NCBI GenBank assembly: GCA_023421875.1
Contig: JAEZSM010000241.1
Span: 1-6,974, forward strand
Length of the DNA stretch: 6,974 bases
Direction of reading: 5' to 3'
DNA from: Spirochaetota bacterium
GTDB lineage: Bacteria > Spirochaetota > Spirochaetia > Treponematales > Rectinemataceae
Shown here: positions 6,017-6,974 of the stretch, in pieces
How the letters are laid out: the number at the start of each line of letters is the position of its first letter
Numbering within the stretch: position 1 is the stretch's first letter
Notes under the pieces: model-generated
The model's input: the letters and a program-made list of their open reading frames with translations, nothing else
The model's database searches: none
What the model was told of the DNA's origin: nothing
Position numbers and translations under genes: made by a program

Positions 6017-6974
6017 TCCTATTCGAAAACACAAAACTACTGTCCTTCAATCCTCCGGCCGTGTCGGAGCCCCAGGACCTGGCCGCCTGGGAACCTGGAG
6101 AGGCCGAAGGTCAGGGTGGCCGGATAGCCGCCATCGGCAAGGAGCTGGGTAAGCGTTTTCCCCAGGCCAAGCGGGTCGGCGCCGGCGGCTATTTGTCCCC
6201 CGGACTCGTCTGTGCCCATAACCACCTCTATTCCGCACTGTCCAGGGGCATCACAACGCCGATAGCGCCGTCCGGGGACTTTGTCCAGGTACTGCAGCAC
6301 CTCTGGTGGAGGCTGGACAGGGCAATCGATCTGCCAATCCTGAGGGCCAGCGCCCTGGCTGGCGGCGCGGAGGCCCTCTGTGCAGGGGTAACCTCGGTGG
6401 TGGATCACCATGCGGGACCCTCGGCCATCGACGGTAGCCTCTCGGTACTGAAAACAAGCTTCGAGGAACTGGGATTGCGGGGCATTCTCTGTTACGAAAC
6501 CACCGACAGAAACGGCAGAGCGGGAATGGAAGCGGGAATCAGAGAGAATCTCCGCTTCGCCGCCGAGGTCGACCGCTCGCGGGCTGCCGGCGAGGAGATA
6601 CTCGTGGAGGCTGCTGTGGGAGCCCATGCGGGATTCACCCTTGGACAGGAGAGCATGGAACGCTTAGGCGATGCGGTGCGCTCTACCGGGCGGGGCATCC
6701 ACATCCATCTGGCCGAGGATCGCTTCGACCCGGCGGAGTCCCACAGTCGTCACGGAAAGGATCTGGTCACGAGGCTGGAGGAAGCGGGCGCCCTCGACGA
6801 AAAAAGCATTATCGCCCACGGACTTTGGCTATCCCAGCCCGAAGTCGAGCTTTTGAACGAGCGGGGCGCCTACCTGGCCCACAACGCTCGGTCCAATATG
6901 AATAACGCCGTGGGCTATAACAGACTCCTGCACCGGCACGGCAAGGTAGTCCTGGGCACCGACGGGATGGGCTC
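6013..6974 (+). CDS. ssnA: SsnA-type putative aminohydrolase (partial, 3' end cut)
   Basis: The first 320 residues of an SsnA-type amidohydrolase (guanine deaminase/chlorohydrolase-like branch), normally about 440 residues; it runs off the right edge without a stop. Predicted metal and catalytic residues are in place: HNH at H69/H71 in VCAHNHLYSALSRG, H205 in GAHAGF, H232 and E235 in HIHLAED, H269 in IAHG, and D317 in LGTDGMG. SsnA-specific signatures are LWWRLDRA near residues 101-108, TSVVDHHAGP at 127-136, YETTDRN, and AHNARSNMNNAVGYN near 289-303. The first 25 and last 120 or so residues of the family frame the barrel with a beta sandwich; only the N-terminal part is present. The biochemical substrate is not established from sequence; adjacency to ygfK is conserved in E. 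coli and points to hydrolysis of a purine-derived intermediate. An N-terminal Gly/Glu-rich loop (26-36) looks longer than usual. The ATG overlaps the ygfK stop (ATGA). Confidence 0.95.
   Translation, partial: MILFENTKLLSFNPPAVSEPQDLAAWEPGEAEGQGGRIAAIGKELGKRFPQAKRVGAGGYLSPGLVCAHNHLYSALSRGITTPIAPSGDFVQVLQHLWWRLDRAIDLPILRASALAGGAEALCAGVTSVVDHHAGPSAIDGSLSVLKTSFEELGLRGILCYETTDRNGRAGMEAGIRENLRFAAEVDRSRAAGEEILVEAAVGAHAGFTLGQESMERLGDAVRSTGRGIHIHLAEDRFDPAESHSRHGKDLVTRLEEAGALDEKSIIAHGLWLSQPEVELLNERGAYLAHNARSNMNNAVGYNRLLHRHGKVVLGTDGMG

Noticed and set aside
6037..6627. 196-codon open frame on the minus strand opposite ssnA
   Set aside because: It lies wholly opposite a strongly recognised coding frame with intact catalytic motifs. 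Its product has no recognisable domain and it is explained by GC-rich codon bias keeping antisense frames open.

Overview
The window is a solid, same-strand block of four genes with no intergenic DNA. It reads as part of an anaerobic purine (xanthine/urate) degradation operon. In order it holds the C-terminal half of a xanthine-dehydrogenase-type molybdenum hydroxylase large subunit (cut by the left edge), a complete dihydroorotase/allantoinase-type cyclic amidohydrolase, a complete YgfK-type multidomain flavin/iron-sulfur oxidoreductase, and the first 320 residues of an SsnA-type aminohydrolase (cut by the right edge just after its last predicted metal ligand). The three junctions are ATGA, TAATG and ATGA, so stop and start codons overlap at every boundary and the genes are almost certainly co-transcribed and translationally coupled. 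No promoter, terminator, RNA gene, mobile element or CRISPR array was seen.

Organism: the DNA is GC-rich with many G/C third positions, typical bacterial start contexts and Shine-Dalgarno sites. Iron-sulfur flavoenzymes with low-potential electron flow and a ygfK/ssnA/xdh grouping are typical of anaerobes and facultative anaerobes of guts and sediments (enterobacteria, Clostridia, Spirochaetes and similar). The sequence alone does not settle the phylum. Gene order differs from E. coli, where hyuA lies upstream and ygfK-ssnA are followed by ygfM-xdhD.

How the genes may work together (inference from family knowledge): the molybdenum hydroxylase interconverts hypoxanthine, xanthine and urate. 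YgfK looks like a domain-shuffled relative of dihydropyrimidine dehydrogenase and would use NAD(P)H to reduce the aromatic purine ring without oxygen. The two metal-dependent amidohydrolases would then open the rings of the reduced product. This is an oxygen-independent alternative to uricase. The most interesting points are the permuted DPD-like architecture of YgfK, its two lineage-specific insertions (one carrying a perfect 16-bp palindrome), an allantoinase/dihydroorotase-type enzyme where E. coli has a HyuA-type one, and the possibility that the hydroxylase is a labile-selenium enzyme.
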